A stretch of 34,207 nt of DNA from Thermoleophilia bacterium (GTDB taxonomy: Bacteria; Actinomycetota; Thermoleophilia; Gaiellales; F1-60-MAGs149), in contig SHUX01000011.1 in assembly GCA_009694475.1 (NCBI GenBank), positions 1-34,207 of the forward strand, written 5' to 3'. Within the stretch, counting starts at the first letter, position 1. Every line of letters begins with the position of its first letter. The translations under genes and the position numbers were made by a program. Below the pieces are notes generated by a model. It was not told the DNA's origin. It saw only the letters and a list, made by a program, of their open reading frames with translations, and searched no databases. Below, one piece after another: positions 23,721 to 34,207 of this stretch.

Positions 23721-24904
23721 GTATCGCGATCGACCAGGAACTCTTTCGCCACCTGTTTGCTGCTGTTAACGAGCAGGGCTACTCGCCGGATGGCTGGACG
23801 CGTGCGCCTTGGACGGACGAGTTGCGTGCCGTCGAGCAGCTCGTCATCGACGTCGCCGTCGCGGGTGGCATGGTCTGCGAGCACGATCCGGCTGGCAACC
23901 TCTGGATCACCGACCCGAACGTGCCCGCGAACGGCCTCGTGGTCGCTGGTTCGCACCTCGACACGGTGCCGAAGGGCGGTGCCTTTGACGGTGCGCTGGG
24001 AGTGGTCGGCGGGTTGGTGGCCGTGCTCGCACTTCGCGCGGCGGGTGTGCCCAATTTGCAGCGCCTGGCGGTGATCTCGTTTGCCGACGAGGAGGGCTCG
24101 CGTTTCAACACGCCGTGTTTTGGCTCGCGCACGATGGTCGGCACGTTCGGCGACGAAGTCGCGGACGCGCAGGACAAGGACGGCATCAGCATTCGCGATG
24201 TTGGACCCAAGCGACCAGCCGATGCGGCTGGTTTGCAGCGCCGCATCGCCGCCTATTTTGAGATCCACGTCGAGCAGGGCCTCGCGCTCGCTCCAGCGGA
24301 TGTGTCGCTCGGCGTCGCGACGCGCCTTTCGGCGCGTGGGCGGTGGGAGTGGGAGGTCGTTGGTGAGGCTAACCATGCTGGGACGACACCGATGGTGGGT
24401 CGCCGCGATGCACTCGTGTGTGCGGCCGAGTTCGTCCTCGCCGTTCAGCGCACTGCGGTGGCACACGACGGCGCGGTTGCGACGGTTGGTCGCATGACGC
24501 CGTGGCCGGGCGGCACCAATGTCATTCCGGGTCGCTGCATGGGCACGCTCGATGTGCGCGCGCTCGACAACGCAACGCGCGACGCCGTCGTGCAGGCGCT
24601 GGTTGATGGTTTTCCCGACGTCGCGATCGAGTGCAAGTCGACGGATGACGCGGCGATCTTCGATCCTGCCTTGATCGCGGACTTGCATGCCGCCGCGAAC
24701 GCGCTCGGTATCTCCGCGATGGATCTGCCCTCCTACGCGGGCCACGATGCGGGCACGTTGGCGTTGGCGGGCGTCCCCAGCGTGATGCTCTTTACCCGCA
24801 GTCCGAACGGCATCAGCCACAACCCGGCTGAGCACTCGGACGAATCGGTCTGTCTTGAGGCGATCTGCGTGCTCGCGGCGGCAGTCGCACGTCAACTCGA
24901 TTGA
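23717..24904 (+). CDS. M20-family Zn amidase (allantoate deiminase / N-carbamoyl-amino-acid hydrolase type)
   Basis: A 395-residue binuclear-metal hydrolase. GSHLDTVPKGGAFDGALGVVGG, SFADEEGSRFNTPCFGSR, EIHVEQG, GEANHAGTTPM and PSYAGHDAG match the hydantoinase/carbamoylase subfamily. It likely removes a carbamoyl or ureido group in purine or hydantoin breakdown. GTG 23717 is chosen because GGAG lies ten bases upstream and it overlaps the kinase stop. No other purine genes are nearby, so coupling to a kinase is unusual. Confidence 0.9.
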   Translation: MSIAIDQELFRHLFAAVNEQGYSPDGWTRAPWTDELRAVEQLVIDVAVAGGMVCEHDPAGNLWITDPNVPANGLVVAGSHLDTVPKGGAFDGALGVVGGLVAVLALRAAGVPNLQRLAVISFADEEGSRFNTPCFGSRTMVGTFGDEVADAQDKDGISIRDVGPKRPADAAGLQRRIAAYFEIHVEQGLALAPADVSLGVATRLSARGRWEWEVVGEANHAGTTPMVGRRDALVCAAEFVLAVQRTAVAHDGAVATVGRMTPWPGGTNVIPGRCMGTLDVRALDNATRDAVVQALVDGFPDVAIECKSTDDAAIFDPALIADLHAAANALGISAMDLPSYAGHDAGTLALAGVPSVMLFTRSPNGISHNPAEHSDESVCLEAICVLAAAVARQLD

Positions 24905-24905
24905 C

Positions 24906-24943
24906 CTCGCGACATTTTGGGCCCGGGTCCAAAATGTCGCGAG
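24906..24943. repeat. Palindromic repeat copy 3 (REP-like)
   Basis: 19-bp arms centred at 24924/24925 with one G-T mismatch (GGGTCC in place of GGGCCC). The outer bases CTC/GAG pair with each other. It starts two bases after the amidase stop and could terminate the kinase-amidase operon. Confidence 0.85.
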
Positions 24944-24949
24944 AACACC

Positions 24950-24955
24950 TAGATT
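24950..24955 (+). promoter_or_regulatory. Putative leaderless -10 element of the DUF305 gene
   Basis: TAGATT ends six bases before ATG 24962 and lies just after palindrome copy 3. Confidence 0.5.
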
Positions 24956-24961
24956 TAGCCC

Positions 24962-25576
24962 ATGACTTTGCGAATCCGACCTATTTTCACGCTGCTGATC
25001 CTCGTCGCCGTTGCTAGCACTGGTTCTGCCTGTGGCAGCGGTTCGGGGCACGGAGCCATGGGACATGACGAAACGACGATGACGCACGTTGCCGACCAGA
25101 TGGGCACTGGCCAGGAGGCGGACGTGATGTTTGTGCAGGAGATGATCCCGCACCATCAGCAGGCCGTGGAGATGGCCGATCTGGCGCTTGACCCGACACA
25201 TCAGGCGAGCCCTGCCGTTAAAGACCTCGCGACGCGCATCAAGACCGCGCAGGCCGCCGAGATCGTCGACATGAACGCCTGGCTGGTGGAGTGGGGCGCC
25301 GACCCGATTGACGGCCAGATGGATCACGGCAACATGGATCACGACGCGATGGGAATGATGTCCTCCGCCGACATGACTGCCCTAGCCGATGCCAAGGGCG
25401 CCGCTTTCGACCGTCTCTGGCTCGAGGGCATGATCATGCACCACGAGGGCGCACTGACGATGGCCTCGCACATTGCAACTCGTGGTGACGACGCGCGCGT
25501 CCAGCAATTGTCTGCTGCGATCGAGCAGTCGCAGAAAGCGGAGATCGTCGAGATGCGCACGCTACTCAGCGAGTAG
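24962..25576 (+). CDS. DUF305 putative lipoprotein
   Basis: A 204-residue exported protein. A hydrophobic signal ends in STGSAC, a lipobox-like site with Cys24. Two DUF305 repeats follow, each with a metal-type motif: MIPHHQQAVEMA (61-72) and MIMHHEGALTMA (157-168). A His/Met-rich linker (MDHGNMDHDAMGMM) between them suggests copper or other metal binding. The protein probably sits on the outer face of the membrane. It is a single-gene unit between palindrome copies 3 and 4. Confidence 0.9.
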   Translation: MTLRIRPIFTLLILVAVASTGSACGSGSGHGAMGHDETTMTHVADQMGTGQEADVMFVQEMIPHHQQAVEMADLALDPTHQASPAVKDLATRIKTAQAAEIVDMNAWLVEWGADPIDGQMDHGNMDHDAMGMMSSADMTALADAKGAAFDRLWLEGMIMHHEGALTMASHIATRGDDARVQQLSAAIEQSQKAEIVEMRTLLSE

Positions 25577-25600
25577 CACCCCGGCGAACCATGGCAGTGC

Positions 25601-25638
25601 AGCAGCGACATTTGGGCCCGGGCCCAAATGTCGCTGCT
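25601..25638. repeat. Palindromic repeat copy 4 (REP-like, T3 variant)
   Basis: A perfect palindrome with 19-bp arms centred at 25619/25620. It has three T/A pairs instead of four beside GGGCCC, and the same base is lost in both arms. Outer bases AGCA/TGCT are complementary. It lies downstream of DUF305 and just before the hemQ promoter. Confidence 0.85.
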
Positions 25639-25643
25639 ACCGC

Positions 25644-25649
25644 TACCCT
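25644..25649 (+). promoter_or_regulatory. Putative leaderless -10 element of hemQ
   Basis: TACCCT ends six bases before ATG 25656. Confidence 0.5.
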
Positions 25650-25655
25650 GCCTCC

Positions 25656-26396
25656 ATGCCACGCGTCACCAATGCGCCCGCTATTCCCTCCGAGGGCTGG
25701 GGGGTACTGCATCTCGTTTTCGAGATCGCTGGGAGTCGCAACGAGCCCGTCGCAGTGGCGGAGGCGCAGGCGCTTGTCGAGGCGTTTCTCGAGGAGCAAG
25801 ACGCGCAGCTGATTGCCTTCAGCGTGGTTGGTGCCGGTGCCGACTTTGGCCTGATCCTCGTACACCCCGACCTCACCCGCCTGCACGCGTTGCATCGTGA
25901 CCTGATGCGCACGCAACTGGGCGAGTTCCTCGTCGAGGTGCCGGACCGTAGCATCCTCTCCATCACCGAGGCCAGCGAGTACATCAACCCTGACAATCCC
26001 AACGTCGAGGAGCTCCGCGAAGGCCGCCTGCACCCGCACAACCTGCCGGGAACGCGCCTTGTCTGCATTTATCCGATGAGCAAGAGCCGCGACGTTGGCG
26101 CGAATTGGTATGCGCAAGATTTCGAAGAGCGTCGTCGCCTGATGGGCGGCCATGGTCGCCTCGGGGGCACATTTCGTGGCCGTGTCTCGCAGATGATTAC
26201 CGCTGCCACCGGCCTCTCGGATTGGGAATGGCAGGTCACCCTCTTCGCCGACGATCCGAAGGCGATCAAAGACATCGTCTACGAAATGCGCTACGACGAG
26301 GCCTCCGCCATCTACGGCATCTTTGGGCCGTTTACGATCGGCCTCACCGCACCCTTTGCGGATGCGCTGCGTGAAGCCGGACTTACGATCGCGTAG
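25656..26396 (+). CDS. hemQ: Coproheme decarboxylase (HemQ / ChdC)
   Basis: A 246-residue chlorite-dismutase-family enzyme that makes heme b from coproheme III in the Gram-positive heme route. YPMSKSRDVGANWY carries the catalytic Tyr139, and MGGHGRLGG the proximal His166; their spacing of 27 residues equals that in Listeria HemQ. SDWEWQVTLFADDPKAIKDIVYEMRYDEASA is also conserved. ATG 25656 is chosen for its TACCCT-N6 promoter and normal length. Other heme genes are not in the window. Confidence 0.95.
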   Translation: MPRVTNAPAIPSEGWGVLHLVFEIAGSRNEPVAVAEAQALVEAFLEEQDAQLIAFSVVGAGADFGLILVHPDLTRLHALHRDLMRTQLGEFLVEVPDRSILSITEASEYINPDNPNVEELREGRLHPHNLPGTRLVCIYPMSKSRDVGANWYAQDFEERRRLMGGHGRLGGTFRGRVSQMITAATGLSDWEWQVTLFADDPKAIKDIVYEMRYDEASAIYGIFGPFTIGLTAPFADALREAGLTIA

Positions 26397-26512
26397 CTAT
26401 CGTCGGCCGATAGACGTGAGTTGCACGCGTCGTTCGGGATAGACCGCGCTGCACACGTGTTTCACACGCGCGTGGATTGGGTGGTCGAGTTCGTGATCAG
26501 AATGAGGGCACA

Positions 26513-26701
26513 GTGCTAGGACGCGTATTGCACGGCCTTGGTCACTTCTGTGTTCGCTATCGCTGGCTCGTGATCATCCTCTGGGTTGCCGCGATTATCG
26601 GTGGCTCGATGGTGATCGGCAAGGTCGGCGCGATTACGAACAACGATCTTTCGCTACCCGGTACGGGCAGCCAGGCAGCGACCGACCTACTGACGAAGTA
26701 G
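26513..26701 (+). pseudogene. MMPL/RND transporter remnant (N-terminus only)
   Basis: A good ribosome-binding site (GAGG) precedes GTG 26513. The 62 codons give VLGRVLHGLGHFCVRYRWLVIILWVAAIIGGSMVIGKVGAITNNDLSLPGTGSQAATDLLTK, the first helix and start of the first loop of MMPL lipid transporters, which normally have 700 or more residues. TAG then ends the frame, and no frame in the following 450 bp continues the family sequence. This is a deletion remnant rather than a single frameshift. Confidence 0.75.
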
Positions 26702-27148
26702 CCCATGCAGCCGAGATACGGTCGCACAAGCGGCGAATGGCTTTTCTGTTCGGGTGGATGTGGCGGTGGGTTGGAGTCAGTAGTGGATGACATGGTGTGC
26801 CTTCGGCTGCAGGGGGTTCGCGCTCGACTCGCGTGATCCTCCGCGGCGCCGAGCAATCCGGATGGCGCACTGAAGGCATTTTGATCGCGCTTCGGCGCAG
26901 ACCGGATCGCGGTACAGCGGTGTATGGAGCGCGTGGGGTCGGAACGGGAGACCGGGTTCGTGATTTCGCCTGCGTGTCCGCTGTTGTTGCCCTGATAACC
27001 TCACCGTTGATGTCTGACTCGATAACCACGCAGGTCTCCGCGCAGTTGTGGAGGAACATTTGGAGTAAGAAATACTCTGATCTGAGTTGCCGGGTAGCGC
27101 GAAAGAATCGCTTATTTGAGCCGATTAATCTGAACGGGGATCGGCTTA
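26702..27148. other. Gene-free region between the MMPL remnant and ettA
   Basis: About 450 bp without a credible gene on either strand. Short open frames are present but show no family features. The right-hand third is AT-richer and probably holds the ettA promoter and leader, including the hairpin at 27116-27149. Confidence 0.6.

Positions 27149-27149
<1 letters not shown>
27116..27149 (+). promoter_or_regulatory. Hairpin over the ettA ribosome-binding site
   Basis: AGCCGAT (27119-27125) pairs with ATCGGCT (27140-27146); three further pairs, one of them G-U, reach the A of the start codon. The GGGG ribosome-binding segment (27136-27139) lies in the 14-base loop, and the 3' arm fills the gap to the ATG. 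This could restrain translation; it is an inference from base pairing alone. Confidence 0.4.
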
Positions 27150-28828
<1,679 letters not shown>

Positions 28829-28847
28829 ACACGGCCTGAAGGGGGGG

Positions 28848-30440
28848 CTAGCGGATGGTGACTATCGCCGAGCGAATACGGGTGGAGCCGGCGCTATTGG
28901 TCAGCGTGATCCGACAGGCAATGCGCTGACCACGATCAGCGGCAGTGACCCGATAGAACGCCCGCGTCTTATCCTTTAGTGCGCGGCCGTTACGGAGCCA
29001 TTGATGGCTCGCCTGCGGCATCGGATACGCGAGCACTGCTGGTCGAGCCACGCGGAGGAAACGGCCAACTTTAGGGGTGCCGCGCACGACGAGCGTTCGC
29101 GTTGTCAGCGTGGGCTTCAGCACCGTCATCTCGGTGAACGTCGCCGTCGCGGTGCCCACGCCGACGCCGTTGCGTGCCGAGACGACGACGCCGAGAGTCG
29201 CACCAGCATCAGCCGTGGTCGGAGTGAACGTCGCCGACGTAGCACCAGCAATTGCCACTCCCGCTCTCGTCCACTGGTACGTCAAGGCATCTGCCCACGG
29301 ATCATCAGACGTTGCATCGACGGTTAGCACCGCGCCAACCACGGGGTCTTCGAGCAGGCGGGCCGAAACGACCGGTGCGCGCGTCGGTGTCGGCGTACCG
29401 GCCCATGTCACAGCCTTTGTATAGGTACCACTGACAGCGGAGACGCTGATCGTCTTCGGACCACCCGACGTCACGTTCAGCGTTGCCGAGGTTGCATCCG
29501 CAGCGGTCGTCGCACTCGTCGACGCCTCGGCTACGACGAATGTCAGCGGAACCTGCGCGGGGGTGGCACTCGCATGTGACCACGTCACCGTCACCGCTGA
29601 GCCAGCATTCGTGACAGTCGCAATCGTCGGCTGAGCCAGCATCACGGCGATCCAGTCTCGAAATGCAGAGATGCGGCCGTAGACGCCGGGCAGTCCAGCG
29701 CTGGCGCATCCCGAAGAGGGACCCCAACTGACGTCACCGACGAGTGTGCGGGTCTCCGCAATCGACAGCGTCAACGGGCCGCCCGAGTCGCCGCTGCAAC
29801 TATCCAAGGCAGGCGGCCCATCGGAACCGGCACAGATCATCGTCGCCGTCGAATAGGCATAGCCTGCTGCGGTGTACGCGGCCGCACAGGTCGCATCGGC
29901 AACGAAGGGAATGGTCAACTCCTTCAGGGTCGTGGAGCTCGAGCCAGCATTGCTCGTGAGTCCGTACCCCGCTACCGCAAGAGTCGCCGGTACGGCCAGG
30001 AGAGCATCTTGGGCGGGCGCAAGCAGTGGCATCGGCGTCGCTGTCGCAGCACTGGCAAGTGTGATCAGCGCAACGTCGTACTGCAGGTTCGAAGCGTTGT
30101 AACTCGGATGGATCGCCGAGGAAGACCAGGCGATCGACGATGGCGAACCAACCGTCGACCCCCCACCAAGAAAGACGAGAGAACCAGCGGCCTGAGCATC
30201 CTTAGCGCAGTGCGCGGCAGTCAGGACAATCGTTGGGGTGATCAGCGTGCCACCACACAGGGACGTCGAACCTGACTTAATGATCGAGAGACGTGCAAAT
30301 GAGGGCCACGAGCCCGCCGGAGCGTCGCTACCACCAATAATCCGCGCACCCACCTCGGCTGGTGCCGCCTGAGACACCGGAGCGATCAAGGCGAGGATGA
30401 CGACAAAGCCGAGCACGTATGTGAGATGACGCATCACCAT
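28848..30440 (-). CDS. Secreted trypsin-like serine protease with Ig-like C-terminal domains
   Basis: A 530-residue exported protein. Signal peptide to about residue 26, then a short propeptide and the IIGG activation site (34-37) after Arg33. The triad is His77 (TAAHC), Asp122 (YDVALI) and Ser219 (CSGDSGGP); the S1 region suggests trypsin-like cleavage. After about residue 275 come a fibronectin-like stretch and two Ig-like repeats (YQWTRAGVAIAGATSATFTPTTADAG and HQWLRNGRALKDKTRAFYRVTAADRG). Starts at ATG 30440, GTG 30437 and ATG 30434 are in frame; TAATCT (30444-30449) ends six bases before GTG 30437. Confidence 0.9.
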   Translation of the reverse strand: MVMRHLTYVLGFVVILALIAPVSQAAPAEVGARIIGGSDAPAGSWPSFARLSIIKSGSTSLCGGTLITPTIVLTAAHCAKDAQAAGSLVFLGGGSTVGSPSSIAWSSSAIHPSYNASNLQYDVALITLASAATATPMPLLAPAQDALLAVPATLAVAGYGLTSNAGSSSTTLKELTIPFVADATCAAAYTAAGYAYSTATMICAGSDGPPALDSCSGDSGGPLTLSIAETRTLVGDVSWGPSSGCASAGLPGVYGRISAFRDWIAVMLAQPTIATVTNAGSAVTVTWSHASATPAQVPLTFVVAEASTSATTAADATSATLNVTSGGPKTISVSAVSGTYTKAVTWAGTPTPTRAPVVSARLLEDPVVGAVLTVDATSDDPWADALTYQWTRAGVAIAGATSATFTPTTADAGATLGVVVSARNGVGVGTATATFTEMTVLKPTLTTRTLVVRGTPKVGRFLRVARPAVLAYPMPQASHQWLRNGRALKDKTRAFYRVTAADRGQRIACRITLTNSAGSTRIRSAIVTIR

Positions 30441-30461
30441 CGCAGATTATGGCGACAGCCC

Positions 30462-31160
30462 CTAGACGGTGGTGAGCAGCATTGCCAAACCCGGCAAATG
30501 CCGTTCGCACAGTGCGGGCAGTGGCGCGTGCTCGAGTTCGTACGTGATCGCGGCCACACCACGATCACTGCACCAGTCGCGCAGCGCGCCCGGGGTTCGG
30601 CTGCCGATGTCGGGCAACACTGGCAGGTCAGCTGCCGCTGCGAGGCGTTGCACAATCAGTGGGTCTGCGGCCGTGGTGGGGGCGATCAGCGCAAGTGGGC
30701 TGTGCAGGTCGAGAATCAGTCCGGGTTCGAGTTGTTCGATCAGCGCGATCAGGGCTTGCGTCTCTGGCTCGGAGCCGGGAGCGTCACCGGGCGAAGAGCG
30801 GTTGGTGCGGTGCTGTCGCTTGCGCACGGGCGCGCCCGGCGGGTAGGTGAACGAGTGATCGGGCTGCCATGACGCCGAGGGAAAGTTGCGATTGAGGTCT
30901 ACGCCCGCGGAATTTTGACGCACGCCGTGCAACACGCCATCGGGGTTCGCGCACGGCAGGATCGCCCAGTTCGTGTCGGTGCCGTCGATGCGCTCGAGCA
31001 GACGGCGTGCGAGCAGCAGCGTCTCAGGCTCCTCGCCGTGGATGCCCGCGATCAGCAGCCCGTCGATTGTGTCTGCGCCGACGGGTCGATAGACCTTCAG
31101 CGGCAGCCCGCCACGCGAGCGCCCGATCTCTTCCTGCTGCCAGCCGTCGGCGATCTCCAT
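30462..31160 (-). CDS. M14-family carboxypeptidase (MpaA-like murein peptide amidase)
   Basis: A 232-residue zinc peptidase without signal peptide. Zinc ligands are His41 and Glu44 (GIHGEEPET) and His153 (LDLHSP). Substrate-binding NPDG, GVDLNRNFPS and catalytic Glu in TYELE (Glu208/Glu210) complete the family pattern. Size and motifs match MpaA, which cuts gamma-D-Glu-meso-diaminopimelate in recycled cell-wall peptides. ATG 31160 is chosen because the frame is open further upstream only through sequence that overlaps the next gene and has no family similarity. Confidence 0.88.
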   Translation of the reverse strand: MEIADGWQQEEIGRSRGGLPLKVYRPVGADTIDGLLIAGIHGEEPETLLLARRLLERIDGTDTNWAILPCANPDGVLHGVRQNSAGVDLNRNFPSASWQPDHSFTYPPGAPVRKRQHRTNRSSPGDAPGSEPETQALIALIEQLEPGLILDLHSPLALIAPTTAADPLIVQRLAAAADLPVLPDIGSRTPGALRDWCSDRGVAAITYELEHAPLPALCERHLPGLAMLLTTV

Positions 31161-31207
31161 ACCCGCGTGTGATAGCACGGGTCGACATCTACGGCCGCGC
31201 CGAGGCG

Positions 31208-32188
31208 TCAGCAGACCCCGGCGGCCTCTGACTGCGTGAGCGGACTCAGCGACCACGAGGTGGGCAGGCCCTGCATCTGCGGAAGGACCGTCAGTGTGGC
31301 GTTGCCGGTCGAGGGGCCAACCGGAGAGGACAGGATCGATGTCGGCACCTGCACTGTCAACGTCGGGCCGGTTGAAACCTGAGCGTAGCCTCCAACGAAT
31401 ACATCGAGGTAAGACGGGTCTGTGAAAGCGCCGGAGGTGGGGACGTTTGCCTGTGACGGAACAGTCCAGACAGAGCCGACGGTCGCCCCATTCGACGCTG
31501 TTAGCGTGAGGTACTGCGAGGGGAATGCGTATCCGGACGCGCCCATGAACGTGACACACAGCAGCGCTTCATCACCGCCGGGTTGCCATGTTGTGCCGTT
31601 ATTGATCCACTGGCCGGGCCCGCCGTTCTGCCATTGCTCAAAGCCGACCGGTGGCGCCGGCGGTGGGGTGTTGATTATCTCTAAATACGCTGCGCATGTG
31701 CCTGTGTAGCCCATGGCTTGAGCCTCTGCACAGCGCCATCCTCGAGTCGACGCACCGGGCTGGTCGATGCGCACAGCGCGGGCGCGGACGGTCGGAAGCT
31801 CGCGGGTCACCGTCGCCCGCACGTTGAGTCCGCTTTCGCCCGCTAGCAGGCGAGATGCGGAGCGCGGAATCCGGATGTCAAAACGCACGGGCTGCCCGCT
31901 TTTGTTGCGACGCGTGAAGCGCACGGTGTCAGATGCGGTAATTGAGTGGCGCTCGCCCTGCAGCGTCACGACAATCATCGCGAGCGACCGCGTATCAGGG
32001 AGACCGTTGCTGTCGGTGGTCTTCCCACTGAAGTTCGCCGTGGCAATCACGGTCAGCGTGCCCTTCAAGGGGCCGCTCGGAGTGCGGTAGATCTTGATGG
32101 TCTTGATGCTCGGGCTCTTGGCGGCAGCGCCGGCGGGGATGATGAGCAGGGCGATAAGTGCAACGAACACGACAATTCGTAGGTTCAT
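31208..32188 (-). CDS. Secreted protein of unknown function
   Basis: A 326-residue protein with a signal peptide ending near AGAAA-K (residue 24). The first about 130 residues look like a beta-rich domain. RGWRCAEAQAMGYTGTCAAYLEI then carries a cysteine pair, followed by a proline-rich link (NTPPPAPPVG) and a W/G/N-rich second half. The chain ends in cysteine (EAAGVC). I do not recognise a family. TAGGTT with six-base spacing precedes ATG 32188. Extracellular location fits the neighbouring secreted protease. Confidence 0.75.
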   Translation of the reverse strand: MNLRIVVFVALIALLIIPAGAAAKSPSIKTIKIYRTPSGPLKGTLTVIATANFSGKTTDSNGLPDTRSLAMIVVTLQGERHSITASDTVRFTRRNKSGQPVRFDIRIPRSASRLLAGESGLNVRATVTRELPTVRARAVRIDQPGASTRGWRCAEAQAMGYTGTCAAYLEIINTPPPAPPVGFEQWQNGGPGQWINNGTTWQPGGDEALLCVTFMGASGYAFPSQYLTLTASNGATVGSVWTVPSQANVPTSGAFTDPSYLDVFVGGYAQVSTGPTLTVQVPTSILSSPVGPSTGNATLTVLPQMQGLPTSWSLSPLTQSEAAGVC

Positions 32189-32194
32189 GAGGAC

Positions 32195-32200
32195 AACCTA
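32195..32200 (-). promoter_or_regulatory. Putative leaderless -10 element of the secreted unknown protein
   Basis: TAGGTT on the minus strand ends six bases before ATG 32188. Confidence 0.5.
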
Positions 32201-32263
32201 CAGGATCATCAGCACGGCGTCTTCGCGTGGGAGTGAGCGGGCTCACCCCGACGCGGGTGCCGG

Positions 32264-33768
<1,505 letters not shown>

Positions 33769-33861
33769 GATCTCCCTGACGGTCGAAAGGGTTTGCTGGT
33801 CGAACGGTACGCGAATGACGGTTTGCGCGTGGCGGCGATCAAGGCCCATACGCAAACCGGC

Positions 33862-33889
33862 GACATTTTGGGCCCGGGCCCATCATGTC
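33862..33889. repeat. Palindromic repeat copy 5 (degenerate, next to the transposase-like ORF)
   Basis: The left arm is the intact half-site GCGACATTTTGGGCCC, but the right arm reads GGGCCCATCATGTCC, with two mismatches inside the stem and no outer pairing. It lies upstream of both the aldehyde dehydrogenase and the transposase-like ORF, 155 bp from the latter, so it is not a 3'-end terminator of either. Confidence 0.8.
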
Positions 33890-34031
33890 CGACGCCCACC
33901 TATCTGTTCACGCGCTTGTTTGTGAAGTCCGTCGCATCGTGTGGCACGTACGTCGTTCCGAATGCCAAAGTTGCATCCTTCTACGTTCTTGTTGTGCGCT
34001 TTTGCGCGTGCCAACGACCAGGATTTTGACT

Positions 34032-34037
34032 GATAGT
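34032..34037 (+). promoter_or_regulatory. Putative leaderless -10 element of the transposase-like gene
   Basis: GATAGT ends six bases before ATG 34044, matching the spacing seen across the window. Confidence 0.4.
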
Positions 34038-34043
34038 GGCCGC

Positions 34044-34207
34044 ATGGCAAAGGCGATTCGATATGACGATGGCGGTCGCATGCTCCACGTGATTGGTCGG
34101 AGCGTGAACAACGACTTTCTGTTTCCACATGACGACGATGCTCAGTGTTTCTGGACGGAGATCGGCTACCGGTCACTGGAATTCGGTGTGCAGGTATTAG
34201 CGATGTG
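34044..34207 (+). CDS. Probable REP-associated tyrosine transposase (RAYT / Y1_Tnp), N-terminus only
   Basis: 54 codons up to the right edge. The protein begins MAKAIRYDDGGRMLHVIGRSVNNDFLFPHDDDAQCFW and ends FGVQVLAM. RAYTs typically start with a basic MAR-x-x-RYD-x-GG, then HVxxRG-x-N-x-x-x-F, an acidic DDD stretch and xLxAYCLM; most of these landmarks are present here. The metal-binding HUH motif and the catalytic tyrosine would lie beyond the window. The ORF is absent from my six-frame reading as a complete gene because it runs off the edge. A degenerate palindrome copy lies upstream. Confidence 0.6.
   Translation, partial: MAKAIRYDDGGRMLHVIGRSVNNDFLFPHDDDAQCFWTEIGYRSLEFGVQVLAM

Noticed and set aside
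23300-25342. A 680-codon open frame on the minus strand
   Set aside because: It is antisense to the kinase, amidase and DUF305 genes, which carry clear motifs; its translation is rich in R/H/A with no domain. High GC leaves such shadow frames open.
31161-31559. N-terminal extension of the M14 peptidase
   Set aside because: It is antisense-like sequence overlapping the secreted unknown gene and bears no M14 similarity; ATG 31160 gives the usual MpaA-like length.

Overview
The window is a GC-rich chromosomal segment of a Gram-positive-type, actinobacterial-looking organism. Evidence: coproheme decarboxylase (HemQ), an FprA-type ferredoxin reductase, a VKOR homologue, frequent GTG starts and very frequent apparently leaderless promoters. 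A Thermoleophilia-like lineage is my guess, not something the sequence proves. There is no rRNA, CRISPR array or prophage. The genes are mostly housekeeping or metabolic, in short units with alternating strands.

Layout. 1-900: membrane-anchored thioredoxin-like protein (runs off the left edge) and a DUF4395 protein with two CxxC motifs. 0.9-4.7 kb: serine hydrolase, NDP-sugar nucleotidyltransferase, isocitrate lyase. 4.7-9.0 kb: a LysR regulator followed by a five-gene cassette (unrecognised protein, acyl carrier protein, MBOAT acyltransferase, 51-residue one-helix microprotein, DltD/SGNH-like protein). This looks like a Dlt-type extracellular acylation machine without the DltA adenylation enzyme, and is the best candidate for an undescribed system. 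9.0-14.2 kb: secreted TAP-type peptidase, cupredoxin, beta-lactamase-fold hydrolase, Pr6Pr membrane protein, VKOR. 14.4-20.4 kb: zinc alcohol dehydrogenase, a short MscS, HisC-like aminotransferase, enoyl-CoA hydratase, tRNA-Val, HPP membrane protein, FprA. 20.4-26.4 kb: a long inverted repeat, YgjP-like metallopeptidase, RraA-like protein, tRNA-Glu, a zinc-ribbon/kinase/amidase operon, DUF305 lipoprotein, HemQ. 26.5-34.2 kb: MMPL transporter remnant, 450 bp without a gene, EttA, trypsin-like protease, M14 peptidase, secreted unknown protein, frameshifted aldehyde dehydrogenase, and the first 54 codons of a probable REP-associated tyrosine transposase (RAYT).

Two patterns cross the window. 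First, five intergenic copies of one palindrome (half-site GCGACATTTTGGGCCC) lie at 2128, 10936, 24906, 25601 and 33862. The outer bases differ between copies but stay complementary within each. The degenerate fifth copy lies beside the RAYT-like ORF, so the family looks like a REP/RAYT system that may also supply terminators. Second, about sixteen genes carry a TAnnnT-like hexamer ending exactly six bases (once seven) before the start codon. This is the geometry of leaderless mRNAs and it fixes several start codons.

All functional calls rest on reading motifs by eye; no database search was run.
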